Shown here one piece after another: positions 45,282 through 56,427 of a stretch of DNA of 64,000 nt. Made by a program: the position numbers and the translations under genes. The number at the start of each line of letters is the position of its first letter. Positions within the stretch are counted from its first letter, which is position 1. The notes beneath the pieces are model-generated. The model was not told the origin of the DNA. It ran no database searches and saw only the letters and a list, made by a program, of their open reading frames with translations. The stretch comes from Pandoraea anapnoica (GTDB lineage Bacteria; Pseudomonadota; Gammaproteobacteria; Burkholderiales; Burkholderiaceae), in assembly GCF_902459765.1 (NCBI RefSeq), contig NZ_CABPSP010000003.1, positions 310,001 through 374,000 on the forward strand, read 5' to 3'.

Positions 45282-46196
45282 ATGAATTTCGCCCTGATTC
45301 TTTTGATCCTGGTGCTGGTGACCGGGGTGGCCTGGGTGGCCGACAAGTTGGTGTTTCAACCGGCGCGCCGCCGGGCAGCACAGACCGCAGTGGCGCAATT
45401 CGATCAGCAGCAACTGGCGTTGCAGGGCTCCGGTATTCAGGGCTCTGGTTCGCAGGAAGGCAATGCGCTGGCGAGTGCGCGCGCGAAGTTGCGTGACGAC
45501 AAGCTGCGCCAGCCGTGGTGGCTGGAGTACTCGGCGAGCTTCTTCCCGGTGATTCTGGCGGTGTTCGTGCTGCGCTCGTTCGTGGTCGAGCCGTTCAAGA
45601 TTCCGTCGGGTTCGATGATCCCGACGCTGCTCGTCGGCGATTTCATTCTGGTGAACAAGTTCGATTACGGCATTCGTCTGCCGGTGGTCAACAAGAAGAT
45701 CATCGAACTGGGCGAGCCGAAGCGTGGCGACGTCGTGGTGTTCCGTTACCCGAAGGATGAGTCGATGGACTACATCAAGCGAGTGATCGGCGTGCCGGGC
45801 GACGTGGTCGCTTACCAGAACAAGAAGCTCACGATCAACGGCGAACCGGTGCCGGAAACCGCGCTGCCGGATTACTTCGACGACGAGCACATCGCGTACT
45901 TCAAGCAGTTCGAGGAGACGGTTGGCGGCGTGAAGAACCGGATTCTGAACGACCCGAACGTGCCGCCGTACATCATGGGCGCGGACGACTTCCCGAACAA
46001 GCAGAACTGCCAGTACAACAGCCAGGGCGTGATCTGCAAGGTGCCGCCGGGCAACTACTTCATGATGGGCGATAACCGCGATAACAGCGCTGACAGCCGC
46101 TACTGGGGCTTTGTGCCCGAGCAGAACATCGTGGGTCGGGCGTTCTTCATCTGGATGAACTTCTCGAACCTGAAGCGTCTGGGCGGTTTCCAGTAA
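45282..46196 (+). CDS. lepB: Signal peptidase I (LepB)
   Basis: A 304-residue membrane protease that cleaves secretory signal peptides. An N-terminal helix (about 1-22) and a second near 90-105 anchor it. The catalytic serine is in IPSGSMIPTLLVGD and the lysine in MDYIKRVIGVPGD; FMMGDNRDNSADSRYWGFV is the conserved C-terminal box. A 17-bp hairpin follows the gene. Confidence 0.97.
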   Translation: MNFALILLILVLVTGVAWVADKLVFQPARRRAAQTAVAQFDQQQLALQGSGIQGSGSQEGNALASARAKLRDDKLRQPWWLEYSASFFPVILAVFVLRSFVVEPFKIPSGSMIPTLLVGDFILVNKFDYGIRLPVVNKKIIELGEPKRGDVVVFRYPKDESMDYIKRVIGVPGDVVAYQNKKLTINGEPVPETALPDYFDDEHIAYFKQFEETVGGVKNRILNDPNVPPYIMGADDFPNKQNCQYNSQGVICKVPPGNYFMMGDNRDNSADSRYWGFVPEQNIVGRAFFIWMNFSNLKRLGGFQ

Positions 46197-46243
46197 GTCG
46201 GCTGCTTCACGGGGAGATCTGGCTTCCCCGCTAAGGGCTGAAT

Positions 46244-46283
46244 TAATGCGGAAATTGACGTTATTTCGTCAATTTCCGCATTA
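46244..46283 (+). terminator. 17-bp perfect hairpin after lepB
   Basis: AATGCGGAAATTGACG and its exact complement, plus one more A-T pair, enclose the loop TTATTT. A T-rich stretch (TTGTTTGT) follows. It likely ends the lepA-lepB transcript, though the T run is interrupted. Confidence 0.7.
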
Positions 46284-46472
46284 TTGTTTGTAAATAAGAA
46301 ATAAAAGGTGCGACGGGAGGCGGCCGCCGGCGGGACAGATCGGTCCTGACCTCGGAATTGTCCGATCCACCGATCTCGCGCCAGTCCGAAAAGCCCGTCG
46401 GACGGCGGTAAAGCCCGTCGTTTCTTGGCGACGACCCGCGCCGGGGCGGGAGCGTCGCGCTATACTTGCGCC

Positions 46473-47465
46473 ATGTCTCAATCACTGAATCAACTGGAAG
46501 AACGTCTCCAGTATCGCTTCCACGATGCGGAATTGCTTTGCCAAGCACTGACGCACCGTAGCCACAGTGCCGCCAACAATGAGCGGCTGGAGTTTCTCGG
46601 CGATTCCATTCTGAACTGTTCGGTCGCAGCGATTCTGTTCCGTCGCTACGGCAAGCTCGACGAAGGCGACCTCTCACGTGTGCGCGCCAATCTCGTGAAG
46701 CAACAATCGTTGTACGAGATCGCGCAGACGCTTGGCGTTTCCGATTTTCTTCGCCTGGGCGAAGGCGAGCTCAAGAGCGGTGGTTTCCGTCGTCCTTCGA
46801 TTCTGGCCGACACCCTCGAAGCGCTGTTCGGGGCGATGTACCTCGATGGTGGATTCGAGAAGGCCTATGCGGTGATCGAGCGTCTGTACACGCCCGTGCT
46901 CGAACATGTCGATCCGAAGACACTCGGCAAAGACGCCAAGACGCTGCTTCAGGAATACCTGCAAGGCCATAAAATCGCGCTGCCACAGTACACGGTGATC
47001 GCCACCCACGGGGCGGCGCACAATCAGCAGTTCGAGGTCGAGTGCACCGTGCCGAAGCTCGACATCAAGGTAGGTGGTTCGGGTGCCAGCCGTCGCGCGG
47101 CCGAGCAGGCTGCGGCCAAGAAGGCGCTGGAGGAAGTGCAGAAGATGCCCGCGCTGGCGAAGCCGAAGGCCGAGAAGAGCGCGAAGGCGGCGAAGAAGCG
47201 TGCTGCCAAGGCTGCGGCCTCGGAAGCGAAGAAGGCTGGACAGGGCGGGCAACTGACGGTGGCGTCGCAGACCGAGTCGAAGGACGTGAAGGAGTCCCGC
47301 GAGCCGAAGGATGCGCGCGATGCCGCGGCCGGCGCGACCACGGCGCCAGCCATGACCGCGTCGAGCCACAATGCGCCTCGCAATGCGGCCGCATCGACCG
47401 AGAAGTCCGCCGAAAAGCCGACCGACAAGGCCGACGCCGCCAAGCAACCTCCGGCAGCTGCCTGA
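46473..47465 (+). CDS. rnc: Ribonuclease III with long basic tail
   Basis: A 330-residue double-strand RNA endonuclease. The signature ERLEFLGDS is at residues 37-45, the second acidic cluster is in [15 protein letters not shown], and the dsRNA-binding domain ends near residue 225. E. coli RNase III has 226 residues; here about 100 extra, rich in alanine and lysine then serine/threonine, follow. The ATG at 46473 ([12 protein letters not shown]) matches homologues. It heads the rnc-era-recO-pdxJ-acpS-nagZ run. Confidence 0.96.
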   Translation: MSQSLNQLEERLQYRFHDAELLCQALTHRSHSAANNERLEFLGDSILNCSVAAILFRRYGKLDEGDLSRVRANLVKQQSLYEIAQTLGVSDFLRLGEGELKSGGFRRPSILADTLEALFGAMYLDGGFEKAYAVIERLYTPVLEHVDPKTLGKDAKTLLQEYLQGHKIALPQYTVIATHGAAHNQQFEVECTVPKLDIKVGGSGASRRAAEQAAAKKALEEVQKMPALAKPKAEKSAKAAKKRAAKAAASEAKKAGQGGQLTVASQTESKDVKESREPKDARDAAAGATTAPAMTASSHNAPRNAAASTEKSAEKPTDKADAAKQPPAAA

Positions 47466-47522
47466 GTCCCATTCAGGGGGAGAGCAATCGCTGCTGTCCC
47501 CCTTTCAAGAGAGTTTCCAATC

Positions 47523-48416
47523 ATGAACGATAAGACGGATTTTCGCTGCGGTACCGTGGCGATCGTCGGGCGTCCGAACGTCGGCAAGTCGACGCTGCTC
47601 AACGCCCTCGTCGGTCAGAAGATCAGCATTACGTCGCGCAAGGCGCAGACCACGCGACATCGCATCACCGGCATCAATACCACGGAAGACGCGCAGTACA
47701 TCTTCGTCGACACCCCGGGTTTTCAGACACGTCATGCGACCGCACTCAACCGCTCGCTCAATCGCGCGGTGACGTCCACGCTGTCGAGCGTGGATGTTGT
47801 GATGTTCGTGATCGAAGCAGGTAATTTCGGCCCGGACGACGAGAAGGTGCTCAAGCTCCTGCCGGAGAACACGCCGGTGCTGCTGATCGTCAACAAGCTG
47901 GACCGTATCAACGATAAAGCCGAGATGCTGCCGTTCCTGCGCAAGCTGGGCGAAGTGCGTGATTTCCGCGAAATCGTGCCAATGTCGGCGAAGCGCGAGG
48001 ACGACATCAAGCGTTTGCTCGGTGTGTTGCGTCCGTACCTGCTCGAAGGTGACCCGATTTACGGCGAGGACGATCTGACCGATCGCAGCGAGCGCTTCAT
48101 GGCGGCCGAAATCCTGCGCGAAAAGGTGTTCCGCTGGACGGGCGACGAATTGCCGTACACGAGCACGGTCATCATCGACAAGTTCGAAGTCGAAGGGAAC
48201 CTACGCCGCATTTTTGCGACGATTCTGGTCGATCGCGATAATCACAAGGCGATGATCATCGGCAACAAGGGCGCGAAGCTCAAGCAGATCTCCACCGATG
48301 CACGCCTCGATATGGCGAAACTCTTCGACGGTCCCGTGTATCTGGAAGTGTGGATCAAGGTGAAGGGCGGGTGGGCCGATAACGAAGCCGGCCTGCGGGC
48401 ATATGGCTACGAGTGA
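47523..48416 (+). CDS. era: Ribosome-assembly GTPase Era
   Basis: A 297-residue GTPase that binds the 3' end of 16S rRNA. G1 is [16 protein letters not shown]3 VDTPGFQ, G4 VNKLD; the KH domain carries [13 protein letters not shown]-like [21 protein letters not shown]. It overlaps recO by 14 bases. Confidence 0.98.
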   Translation: MNDKTDFRCGTVAIVGRPNVGKSTLLNALVGQKISITSRKAQTTRHRITGINTTEDAQYIFVDTPGFQTRHATALNRSLNRAVTSTLSSVDVVMFVIEAGNFGPDDEKVLKLLPENTPVLLIVNKLDRINDKAEMLPFLRKLGEVRDFREIVPMSAKREDDIKRLLGVLRPYLLEGDPIYGEDDLTDRSERFMAAEILREKVFRWTGDELPYTSTVIIDKFEVEGNLRRIFATILVDRDNHKAMIIGNKGAKLKQISTDARLDMAKLFDGPVYLEVWIKVKGGWADNEAGLRAYGYE

Positions 48417-49404
48417 GCTGGATACGTCACGTGACGATGTCGACGCGCCGGATGCCGTAACGTCGGCGGGCGGTGCGTCGCAAGCCACGCGATCGGCACG
48501 ATCCCCGCGAGCCGCCTCGGAGGCGGTGGGGGCACGGTCCGCGCGTACGAAGAGCACGCGCACGCGTGCCGTGGACGACGATGCCTCGGAAGCCTTCCAG
48601 CAAGCCCAGGCCAACACCGATACCGTCAAGCGCGAAGCCAAGCGCTCGCGACGCGCGCCGTCCCCCGCCCGGGTGGTCGAGCGCGAACAAAGCCGGGTGA
48701 CGGAACAACCCGGCTTTGTGCTTCACAGCTATCCCTACCGCGAAACCAGTCTGATCATCGATGTGCTCACGCGCGACCACGGGCGTATTGCGCTCGTCGC
48801 CAAGGGGGCGAAGCGTCCGCATTCCGCACTGCGCGGCGTGCTTCAGACGTTTCAACCGCTCTCGCTCGCGTGGCTCGGCAAAGGCGAGTTGCGCACGTTG
48901 ACTAAGGCTGAGTGGGTAGGTGGCTTGCGTCCCCTGGAGGGCGACGCGTTGCTCTCGGGCTTTTACCTCAACGAATTGCTGGTGAAGTTCTGCGCGCGAG
49001 ACGACCCGCACGACAAGCTGTTCCAGCACTATTTGACGACGCTGCATCACCTCGCGCACGGCGAACCTGCGGGCGTGATCCTGCGCGCGTTCGAGCGCGT
49101 GTTGTTGCGCGAGACGGGATATGCCGTGGCGTTCGACCGTTGCACGCAATCGCGTGGCAAGGTCGCGCCGGATCGCCGCTACGTGTTCCACCCCGACTGG
49201 GGTGTGCGCCCGGTGCGCGGCGACGAACCGTCGGACTGGCCGGTTGTCGCCGGGCAGACGCTGCTCGATATGGAGCAAGACGATTACTCGCGGGCGCAGA
49301 CCGTGCAGCAAAGCAAGTTGCTCATGCGCTTTCTTCTCAACCACCATTTGGGCGGTGTGCCGCTCAATACCCGGCAGATCTTGCTCGACCTGCAAAAACT
49401 ATGA
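48403..49404 (+). CDS. recO: DNA repair protein RecO with N-terminal extension
   Basis: A 333-residue recombination mediator that helps load RecA on SSB-coated DNA. The OB-fold begins near residue 103 ([24 protein letters not shown]) and the helical C-domain contains [19 protein letters not shown]. About 100 residues of Ser/Ala/Arg-rich, disordered-looking sequence precede it; ordinary RecO is about 240 residues. The ATG at 48403 overlaps the era stop, so this extension looks real, but a later in-frame GTG or internal start cannot be excluded. Confidence 0.93.
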   Translation: MATSELDTSRDDVDAPDAVTSAGGASQATRSARSPRAASEAVGARSARTKSTRTRAVDDDASEAFQQAQANTDTVKREAKRSRRAPSPARVVEREQSRVTEQPGFVLHSYPYRETSLIIDVLTRDHGRIALVAKGAKRPHSALRGVLQTFQPLSLAWLGKGELRTLTKAEWVGGLRPLEGDALLSGFYLNELLVKFCARDDPHDKLFQHYLTTLHHLAHGEPAGVILRAFERVLLRETGYAVAFDRCTQSRGKVAPDRRYVFHPDWGVRPVRGDEPSDWPVVAGQTLLDMEQDDYSRAQTVQQSKLLMRFLLNHHLGGVPLNTRQILLDLQKL

Positions 49405-50162
49405 GCCTCTTCTTCCAAGGAAACGCCATCGACCTCGGGGTCAACATCGATCACGTCGCTACGGTGCGCAACGCGCGCGGCACGAAATATCCGGATCCGA
49501 TCAGGGCAGCCCTGCTGGCCGAAGAAGCGGGCGCGGATGTGATTACGCTGCACTTGCGTGAAGACCGTCGCCATATTCGCGACGACGACGTCACGACTCT
49601 GCGCGACAAGCTGATCACGCGCATGAACCTCGAGTGTGCGGTGACGGAAGAGATGCTGGCGATTGCCTGTCGCGTGAAGCCGCACGATGTCTGTCTTGTG
49701 CCGGAGAGCCGTCAGGAGCTGACCACCGAAGGCGGGCTGGACGTTGTCGGGCTGTACGACCGTATCGCCGCCGCGACGCAACAGCTTGGCGAAGCCGGCA
49801 GCCGTGTGTCGCTCTTCATCGACCCGGACGAGGCACCGATTCGCGCTGCCGCCCGCATGGGCGCACCGGTCGTCGAGTTGCACACGGGGCGTTACGCCGA
49901 GGCACATGACGAAGCCACGCGCGAGGCCGAGTTCGCCCGCATCGAGCGTGCAGTGGCGCTCGGTGTGTCGCTGGGACTGCGCGTCAACGCCGGTCATGGC
50001 CTGCACTATGAAAACGTGCAACCCATCGCGGCCATCGAGGGCATTTCCGAGCTGAACATCGGACACGCCATCGTTGCTCACGCTCTCTTCGCAGGCTGGG
50101 AGAACGCGGTTCGTGAGATGAAGGCCATCATGGTCGCCAGCCGCATCGCGGCGCGCGGCTGA
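49401..50162 (+). CDS. pdxJ: Pyridoxine 5'-phosphate synthase PdxJ
   Basis: A 253-residue TIM-barrel enzyme of vitamin B6 synthesis that condenses 1-deoxyxylulose 5-phosphate with aminoacetone phosphate. [22 protein letters not shown] opens it; [19 protein letters not shown] and [17 protein letters not shown] are conserved. Its ATG overlaps the recO stop (ATGA). The era-recO-pdxJ-acpS order is widely conserved. Confidence 0.98.
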   Translation: MSLFFQGNAIDLGVNIDHVATVRNARGTKYPDPIRAALLAEEAGADVITLHLREDRRHIRDDDVTTLRDKLITRMNLECAVTEEMLAIACRVKPHDVCLVPESRQELTTEGGLDVVGLYDRIAAATQQLGEAGSRVSLFIDPDEAPIRAAARMGAPVVELHTGRYAEAHDEATREAEFARIERAVALGVSLGLRVNAGHGLHYENVQPIAAIEGISELNIGHAIVAHALFAGWENAVREMKAIMVASRIAARG

Positions 50163-50216
50163 GCGGCGGCGTCCCGTCCGTTTATCGCTGCATCAAGCCG
50201 TGACACGATTCTTCTC

Positions 50217-50732
50217 ATGAGCGATCCGAATCCCCCGTCGTCGCCGTCTTCGGCGATTAGCCCGACGGCAGCCTCCGGCGTCCCGCCGCAGGGGCCGACG
50301 ACGATCTACGGCGTGGGCACCGACATCCTGCAAATCAGTCGCGTCGTGGGTGTGATGGCGCGTACGAAAGGCCGATTCGCAGAGCGCGTGCTCGGGCCTG
50401 AGGAACTCAAGGTTTATTACGCTCGTCAGAAACGCTCCGAGGTGCGCGGGCTGGCTTATCTATGCACACGATTTGCCGCGAAGGAAGCCGTCTCGAAGGC
50501 CATCGGTCTCGGGATGCGCTGGCCAATGACATGGCGTGCCGTGCAGACGCTGAACGCGCCTTCCGGGAAGCCGGTGGTGGTCGCGTCGGGTGAGTTAGCA
50601 CAGTGGCTCGCCGAGCGGCAATTGTCGATCGAGATTTCGATCACAGACGAAAAGGAATACGCGGTCGCCTTTGCGATCGCGTCACGTAATTTAGGCAACA
50701 TTGGCAATATTGCATCGGAGAAATCGCAATGA
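50217..50732 (+). CDS. acpS: Holo-ACP synthase AcpS
   Basis: A 171-residue phosphopantetheinyl transferase that activates AcpP. The metal-binding motifs are [13 protein letters not shown] (aspartate 36) and [14 protein letters not shown] proline/serine-rich stretch of about 28 residues precedes the domain, more than in E. coli AcpS (126 residues). Its stop overlaps the nagZ start by four bases. Confidence 0.95.
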   Translation: MSDPNPPSSPSSAISPTAASGVPPQGPTTIYGVGTDILQISRVVGVMARTKGRFAERVLGPEELKVYYARQKRSEVRGLAYLCTRFAAKEAVSKAIGLGMRWPMTWRAVQTLNAPSGKPVVVASGELAQWLAERQLSIEISITDEKEYAVAFAIASRNLGNIGNIASEKSQ

Positions 50733-51763
50733 CGAAGCGCAGGCCGGGCCCGGTGATGCTGGACGTCGTCGGGCTGACCCTCAGCGAAGACGACATCCGT
50801 CGCATCGATCACCCGTTGACCGGGGGTGTCATTCTGTTCGCCCGCAACTTCGACGATCGCGCGCAATTGTGCTCGCTCACGAAGCAGATTCGCGACGTGC
50901 GCGACGACATTCTGATTGCTGTCGATCATGAAGGCGGACGTGTACAACGCTTTCGCACCGACGGCTTCACGCATCTGCCCGCGATGGGCAAGCTGGGCAA
51001 GCTCTGGCATGAGGATGTATTTAAGGCAACGCGCGTCACGACGGCCGTTGGCTACGTGCTTGCGTCGGAACTGCGTGCCTGCGACATCGACCTGAGCTTC
51101 ACGCCGGTGCTGGATCTGGACTATGGAACGTCTGCTGTGATCGGCGACCGTGCGTTCGATGCGGATCCGCGCGTGGTGGCGATGCTCGCCAAGAGCCTCA
51201 ACCACGGGCTGTTGCTCGCAGGCATGGCGAACTGCGGCAAGCACTTCCCGGGGCACGGTTTTGTGGCGGCCGACTCGCATCACGAGATTCCCGTGGACGA
51301 GCGCTCGCTCGACGAAATTCTGTCCGTCGATGCGCAACCGTATGACTGGCTCGGCATGTCGCTCGCGGCGGTCATGCCGGCGCACGTGATCTATCCGCAG
51401 GTCGACCCGAACCCGGCAGGCTTCTCGACCAAGTGGCTCAAGGAGATTCTGCGCGGCCAGTATGGTTTTGACGGCGTGATCTTCAGCGACGACCTGTCGA
51501 TGCAGGGCGCGAGTGCGGCGGGCGACGTCGTGACGGCCGCTCACGCAGCGCTGGACGCTGGCTGCGACATGGTGCTCATCTGCAACAGTCCGGAGAAGGC
51601 GGACCGGCTGCTGCACGAAATGAAGCCGGTGGCCGACACCGTCTCGCAGCGCCGCATCAAGCACTTGCTGGGACGTGGCAAGGTGCACGGCTGGGAGAAG
51701 ATGCTCGCGCAGCCGGAGTATCAGGCGGCGAAGCGTCTGATCGCGCAGACGTTCGGCGGCTAA
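50729..51763 (+). CDS. nagZ: Beta-N-acetylhexosaminidase NagZ
   Basis: A 344-residue family-3 glycosidase for cell-wall recycling in the cytosol. The hallmark CGKHFPGHG followed by AADSHHEIP is present, with the nucleophile aspartate in [12 protein letters not shown] and [13 protein letters not shown] at the substrate site. In other species its product 1,6-anhydroMurNAc-peptide signals to AmpR. A strong terminator follows. Confidence 0.97.
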   Translation: MTKRRPGPVMLDVVGLTLSEDDIRRIDHPLTGGVILFARNFDDRAQLCSLTKQIRDVRDDILIAVDHEGGRVQRFRTDGFTHLPAMGKLGKLWHEDVFKATRVTTAVGYVLASELRACDIDLSFTPVLDLDYGTSAVIGDRAFDADPRVVAMLAKSLNHGLLLAGMANCGKHFPGHGFVAADSHHEIPVDERSLDEILSVDAQPYDWLGMSLAAVMPAHVIYPQVDPNPAGFSTKWLKEILRGQYGFDGVIFSDDLSMQGASAAGDVVTAAHAALDAGCDMVLICNSPEKADRLLHEMKPVADTVSQRRIKHLLGRGKVHGWEKMLAQPEYQAAKRLIAQTFGG

Positions 51764-51800
51764 GGCTGCACAAGGCCGGTGCAAACCGGTCGCCCCAAAC

Positions 51801-51838
51801 AAAAAGCGCTCGACCCCGAAGGGACGAGCGCTTTTTTG
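51801..51838. terminator. Bidirectional terminator between nagZ and efp
   Basis: AAAAAGCGCTCG pairs with CGAGCGCTTTTT around a 12-base loop; T runs lie on both strands, serving the two converging genes. Confidence 0.93.
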
Positions 51839-51888
51839 TTACCTGACGAACCACACCGCCCGAGAGCGCTGCGGTCGCAAGCCATCGC

Positions 51889-52446
51889 TTAGGCGCGGCT
51901 CTTGTATTCGTCGGTACGCGTGTCGATTTCGATCTTGTCGCCAGTGTTCACGAACAGCGGAACCTGAACTTCCAGCAGGTCGTTGATCTTGGCGTTCTTC
52001 AGGACCTTGCCCGACGAGGTGTCACCCTTCACAGCCGGTTCCGTGTACTCGACCACGCGCACGAGCGTCGTCGGCAGTTCCACCGAGATAGCCTTCTCTT
52101 CGTAGAACACGACTTCGCACGGCATGTCGGCTTCGAGGTACTTGATGGCGTTGTCCATGTTCTCGGCTTCGACTTCGTACTGGTTGTACTCATCGTCCAT
52201 GAACACATACATCGGGTCAGCGAAGTACGAGTACTTCACTTCCTTCTTGTCGAGGTTGACTGTCTCGAACTTGTCGTCGGCGCGATAGGTGAATTCGCCG
52301 CGGCCTTCCTTCAGCAGCTTCTTGTACTTCAGCTTAACCATGCTGGAGTTACGGCCCGACTTGACGAATTCGGTGCGGAGCACGACGTTCGGCTCACCCT
52401 CCAGGATGAAGACGTTACCGACGCGGAGTTCTTGAGCGATTTTCAT
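51889..52446 (-). CDS. efp: Elongation factor P, arginine type
   Basis: A 185-residue EF-P, which rescues ribosomes stalled at proline runs. The modification-loop tip is residue 32, an arginine in KSGRNSSMV, instead of the lysine of E. coli. Arg-type EF-P is rhamnosylated by EarP, and earP lies directly upstream. The three-domain length is normal and TDEYKSRA ends it in family style. Confidence 0.98.
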   Translation of the reverse strand: MKIAQELRVGNVFILEGEPNVVLRTEFVKSGRNSSMVKLKYKKLLKEGRGEFTYRADDKFETVNLDKKEVKYSYFADPMYVFMDDEYNQYEVEAENMDNAIKYLEADMPCEVVFYEEKAISVELPTTLVRVVEYTEPAVKGDTSSGKVLKNAKINDLLEVQVPLFVNTGDKIEIDTRTDEYKSRA

Positions 52447-52584
52447 AAAAAACGAGATCCTGTGACGAAATAAGCGATTTGCCGCTTGTTGAGCGCTTCC
52501 ATACGCCGATTCGCCGCTTGATTCCCGTGTCCGCCAAGGGCGACTCGGAGCAGCAGGTTCAGCAGCAAAGCGTTGAAAAACCAG

Positions 52585-53838
52585 CTATTTTACCTGATTT
52601 TGCGCGAAGCTTGCCAACTGTCGCGCGAGGTCCGGAAGCTGCGCCTGAGCGTTTGCCCACGCCTGCGCATGGCGTGTCAGGGCGGGCAGCGCCGCTGCCA
52701 GAGCCGCCCAGTCCGGCGCGGTGCTGGCGTACCCGTTCCAAAGGTGCCAGAAGGTACGCAGCGCTTCACGTCCCCCGTGTCCCAACGAGGCGTCGCCGGT
52801 AGGCAAGTCCGCCAGATAGCGTTCGAGAAAGGCGTCGAGCTTCACATGATGGGCATTTTCCGCTTGCGGATAGATGTGCCAGACGAACGGCTTCGCCGCC
52901 CATTGCGCGCGCACGAACGAGTCTTCCCCCCGCACAAAATTCAGATCGCACGCCCAGAGCAGATGATCGAACTCATGTTGCGGGACAAACGGCAAACCGT
53001 AGACGGTGAGCGCGCCGCGCGCCGCCGATTCGCGCGGGGCGAGTGCCTCACGTCCCAGCCACTCGCCGACGGCCGGGGCGATCCGGCCTTGGGGAACGAG
53101 GCAGACGATGGGCGTCTCGCTTTCCGACCATTGAGTGAGCAACGCTGGTAACGCGGTGTTCTCGTACGCGAACAGCGAGACAATCAGCGCATCTTGCGGT
53201 GCCGCAGACAGGCCGAGCGTGCGTTGCCACCAGGCGTCGCGCAGGTCGGCGGACGAGAGGAAGGCGTCACGCCGGGAAAACAGCTCGCGCTCCCGGATTA
53301 GCCCACCGGAGCGCTCGGTGAATCCGGGCATGAAAATCGTTTTGACGAGGCCCAGTTGTGGGTGAACCGACTTCTGTGCATGGAATTCATCGACCCACCC
53401 CTCGGCGCTCAGATACTCCAGATTGACCCACATCGGCGCGTTGCCGGCCTGTTTCCGGGCGTGCATCGCATGGAGATAGGCGTCCGGAATGTGGCAGGCG
53501 AACCCCTCGATAACGATGTCGCCCGGCGCGTTGTCGTCCGTAATCGGGCCGAAGTCGGCGTCCCAGCGTCGCACGTCGACGCCGTCGCAGCGCTGCCGTG
53601 CCTGCGTCGGATCGATGTCCGGGCGCAGATAGCGGAAGCTCGCGAGATCGTCGACCCAGAGCCGCACGGACCATCCATGTTCGCGCACGAGTTGGCGGGC
53701 GAGTCGCCAGCACACGCCGATGTCGCCGAAATTGTCGACGACGGTGCAGAAAAGGTCGCAGCGCGGCACAAGAGGCAGGTGGCCGACGTTCGTAGTGGTC
53801 GGCGAGGGCACCGGTGGGGAATCGGTAGACAGGGGCAT
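52585..53838 (-). CDS. earP: EF-P arginine rhamnosyltransferase EarP
   Basis: A 417-residue DUF2331 glycosyltransferase that attaches rhamnose from dTDP-rhamnose to arginine 32 of EF-P. The conserved N-terminal stretch [22 protein letters not shown] holds the key aspartate, and [26 protein letters not shown] holds the essential nucleotide-binding residues. It is transcribed just ahead of efp with a 138-base gap. A short proline/serine-rich leader (about 25 residues) precedes the domain. It diverges from uvrC. Confidence 0.96.
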   Translation of the reverse strand: MPLSTDSPPVPSPTTTNVGHLPLVPRCDLFCTVVDNFGDIGVCWRLARQLVREHGWSVRLWVDDLASFRYLRPDIDPTQARQRCDGVDVRRWDADFGPITDDNAPGDIVIEGFACHIPDAYLHAMHARKQAGNAPMWVNLEYLSAEGWVDEFHAQKSVHPQLGLVKTIFMPGFTERSGGLIRERELFSRRDAFLSSADLRDAWWQRTLGLSAAPQDALIVSLFAYENTALPALLTQWSESETPIVCLVPQGRIAPAVGEWLGREALAPRESAARGALTVYGLPFVPQHEFDHLLWACDLNFVRGEDSFVRAQWAAKPFVWHIYPQAENAHHVKLDAFLERYLADLPTGDASLGHGGREALRTFWHLWNGYASTAPDWAALAAALPALTRHAQAWANAQAQLPDLARQLASFAQNQVK

Positions 53839-53933
53839 TGAGAAGCCGAAACGCGGATTGGTCTAAACTTCTGATTTTAGTCCCTCCTTGTATCTATCGA
53901 GGCACTCAAGGGACGCTCAGATCGCCAGAGTTC

Positions 53934-56363
53934 ATGACCGAAGACGCCCACGACGTCACGCCGCCGCGTAAGTCCCGCAAAGCCAAAGCCACCGACGCTG
54001 CCGAGCCCACGCCATCGGCAACGGCGGGTGACGCCGCGCAGCCGTCGGCTCCGTCAGCACCGGATGACGTGTCTGGCGAGGCGTCGGCCGAGACAACGGC
54101 TTCACCGTCCGCCAAGCCAGACAAGACGGCCAAATCCGGCAAAGCCGCCAGACTCGCCAAAGCCGGAACACCGAAGCGCGAGCGCCGCAACGGCAACGAC
54201 GGGCCGCAGATGCCTGCGGATGACGCCAGCGACGCCAACGACGCGCCGTTGTTCGACGCGCGCAAAGCGCTCTCGCAGTTGCCGAACCTGCCCGGCGTCT
54301 ATCGCTACTACGATGCGGCGGGCAACGTTCTTTACGTGGGCAAGGCGCGCAATTTGAAGAAGCGCGTATCGAGTTACTTCAACAAGACACAGTTGTCGCC
54401 GCGTATTGCGTTGATGGTTGCGCGCATTGCGAAGCTGGAAACGACGGTCACGCGCTCCGAGACGGAAGCGCTACTCCTTGAAAACAATCTGATCAAGGCG
54501 CTACATCCGCGCTACAACATCCTGTTTCGGGACGACAAGTCGTATCCGTTCCTCAAGCTCACGCAACACAAGTACCCGCGCATGGCGTATTACCGTGGCT
54601 CGGTGGATCGTCGTGGTCAGTATTTCGGACCGTTCCCGAGTGCATGGGCGGTGCGCGAGAGCATCCAGATTCTGCAAAAGGTTTTCCAGTTGCGCACCTG
54701 CGAAGACTCCGTCTTTTCGAATCGCACGCGTCCGTGTCTGCTCAATCAGATCGAGCGATGCAGCGCGCCGTGCGTGGGCGCGATTCAGGAGGAGGACTAC
54801 GCGCGCGACGTGAACAACGCCGCCGCGTTTCTCTCCGGACGTCAAAAGGAAGTGCTCGGCGCGCTCGAAGACAAGATGATGGCCTACGCTGAAGCGCTTA
54901 AGTTCGAGCAGGCGGCGGTCGTGCGTAATCAGATGCAGGCGCTCTCCGGTGTGTTGCAGCAGCAGTCCGTCGAAACGGCGGGCGATGTCGATGCCGACAT
55001 TCTTGCCGTGGCCTACGCAGGCGGTCGCGCTTGCGTCAACCTTGCGATGGTGCGCGGCGGACGTCACCTGGGAGACAAGGCTTATTTCCCGGCGCACGTC
55101 GAGCGGGGTGTGGAAGGCGGGATCGCGGACGAATTCGAGGAAGACGAGGTGCTGGCCGCGTTGCCGTCCGATGATGATTCGGGCGATTCGGACGATGCTG
55201 TGGCAAAGCCGGAAGTGAGCGGCAACGATCCGTCCACACAAGTTGCACAACCGCCGTCAGCGTCGCTCGAATCGCGTCTGCTCGAAGCGTTCGTCGCTCA
55301 GCACTATCTCGGCCAGTCGGTGCCGCCGGTGCTGGTGGTGAGCCATGCGTTGCCGAACGACGAGTTGCTCACGGCGCTCTCGGAGCAAGCGGGCCGCCGT
55401 ATCGCGATGGTGCGCCAACCGCAGGGTCAGCGACGCGCGTGGCTCGACATGGCGTTGCAAGGCGCGCAGCTTGCGCTCACGCGTTTGCTGACGGAGCAGG
55501 GCAGCCAGCAGGCGCGCACCGGCGAGCTGATCCAGACCATCGGACTCGACATCGACGATCCCGCGCTGCTGCGCGTGGAGTGCTTCGACATCAGCCATAC
55601 GCAGGGCGAAGCCACGCAGGCGTCGTGTGTGGTGTTCCATCATCACAAGATGCAGACGAGCGAGTACCGGCGCTACAACATCACGGGTATTACGCCGGGC
55701 GACGATTATGCGGCCATGCGCCAGGTGCTCACGCGCCGGTACGGCCGTTTGATGGAGGCTGCCGCTGCGACGTTGAGCGACGCAGCGGACCCATCGTCCG
55801 TGGCCGCAGACGTCGCACGTGCCGAGGCCGACACCTGCGTCGTGGCAGAAGGTGACGCGACCGAATCAACTGCATCGAGCGCATCGGCCGCCCCCGATAT
55901 CGCCGACGTCGAAGCCAATCTCCCGCAACTGGTGCTGATCGACGGCGGCAAGGGGCAGGTGGAAGTGGCGCGTCAGGTGTTCGTCGAGCTGGGGATCGAT
56001 ATTGGCCGTTTGGTCGGCGTGGCGAAGGGCGAGGGCCGCAAGGTGGGTCTCGAGACGCTGATCTTCGCGGATGGACGTGCGCCGCTCGAGCTCGGTCGCG
56101 AAAGCGCGGTGCTGATGCTGATCGCGCAGATCCGCGACGAGGCGCACCGTTTCGCGATCACCGGCATGCGGGCAAAGCGTGCGAAGGCGCGTCAGACATC
56201 GCGGCTGGAGGAGATCGAGGGCATTGGCGCGAAGCGTCGTCAGCGTCTGCTGATGCGCTTTGGGGGCTTGCAAGGCGTGGCGTCCGCGAGCGTCGACGAA
56301 CTGGCGAGCGTCGAGGGCATTTCGACAACGCTCGCCGAGCAGATCTATCGCCAGCTTCACTAA
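53934..56363 (+). CDS. uvrC: Excinuclease ABC subunit C (UvrC) with disordered insertions
   Basis: An 809-residue nuclease that makes both cuts in nucleotide-excision repair. The GIY-YIG domain starts near residue 118 ([31 protein letters not shown]), the UvrB-binding UVR motif lies in [23 protein letters not shown], and the RNase-H-like domain and C-terminal HhH pair ([16 protein letters not shown]) are intact. E. coli UvrC has 610 residues; the surplus is an N-terminal Ala/Ser/Lys-rich stretch (about 110) and two acidic low-complexity inserts near residues 400-440 and 600-655. The ATG at 53934 was chosen because upstream codons overlap the divergent earP promoter. Confidence 0.96.
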   Translation: MTEDAHDVTPPRKSRKAKATDAAEPTPSATAGDAAQPSAPSAPDDVSGEASAETTASPSAKPDKTAKSGKAARLAKAGTPKRERRNGNDGPQMPADDASDANDAPLFDARKALSQLPNLPGVYRYYDAAGNVLYVGKARNLKKRVSSYFNKTQLSPRIALMVARIAKLETTVTRSETEALLLENNLIKALHPRYNILFRDDKSYPFLKLTQHKYPRMAYYRGSVDRRGQYFGPFPSAWAVRESIQILQKVFQLRTCEDSVFSNRTRPCLLNQIERCSAPCVGAIQEEDYARDVNNAAAFLSGRQKEVLGALEDKMMAYAEALKFEQAAVVRNQMQALSGVLQQQSVETAGDVDADILAVAYAGGRACVNLAMVRGGRHLGDKAYFPAHVERGVEGGIADEFEEDEVLAALPSDDDSGDSDDAVAKPEVSGNDPSTQVAQPPSASLESRLLEAFVAQHYLGQSVPPVLVVSHALPNDELLTALSEQAGRRIAMVRQPQGQRRAWLDMALQGAQLALTRLLTEQGSQQARTGELIQTIGLDIDDPALLRVECFDISHTQGEATQASCVVFHHHKMQTSEYRRYNITGITPGDDYAAMRQVLTRRYGRLMEAAAATLSDAADPSSVAADVARAEADTCVVAEGDATESTASSASAAPDIADVEANLPQLVLIDGGKGQVEVARQVFVELGIDIGRLVGVAKGEGRKVGLETLIFADGRAPLELGRESAVLMLIAQIRDEAHRFAITGMRAKRAKARQTSRLEEIEGIGAKRRQRLLMRFGGLQGVASASVDELASVEGISTTLAEQIYRQLH

Positions 56364-56427
56364 GTCCGGCCGGTTCATACGGGCCGCCGAGGCTTGGTTT
56401 TTCTCGGCGGTCTTCGTCACCTCGGCC

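Noticed and set aside
43443-45890. An 815-codon open frame antisense to lepA and lepB
   Set aside because: Both sense genes are fully conserved; the antisense frame is rich in His/Arg/Asp as expected for a shadow of high-GC codon use.
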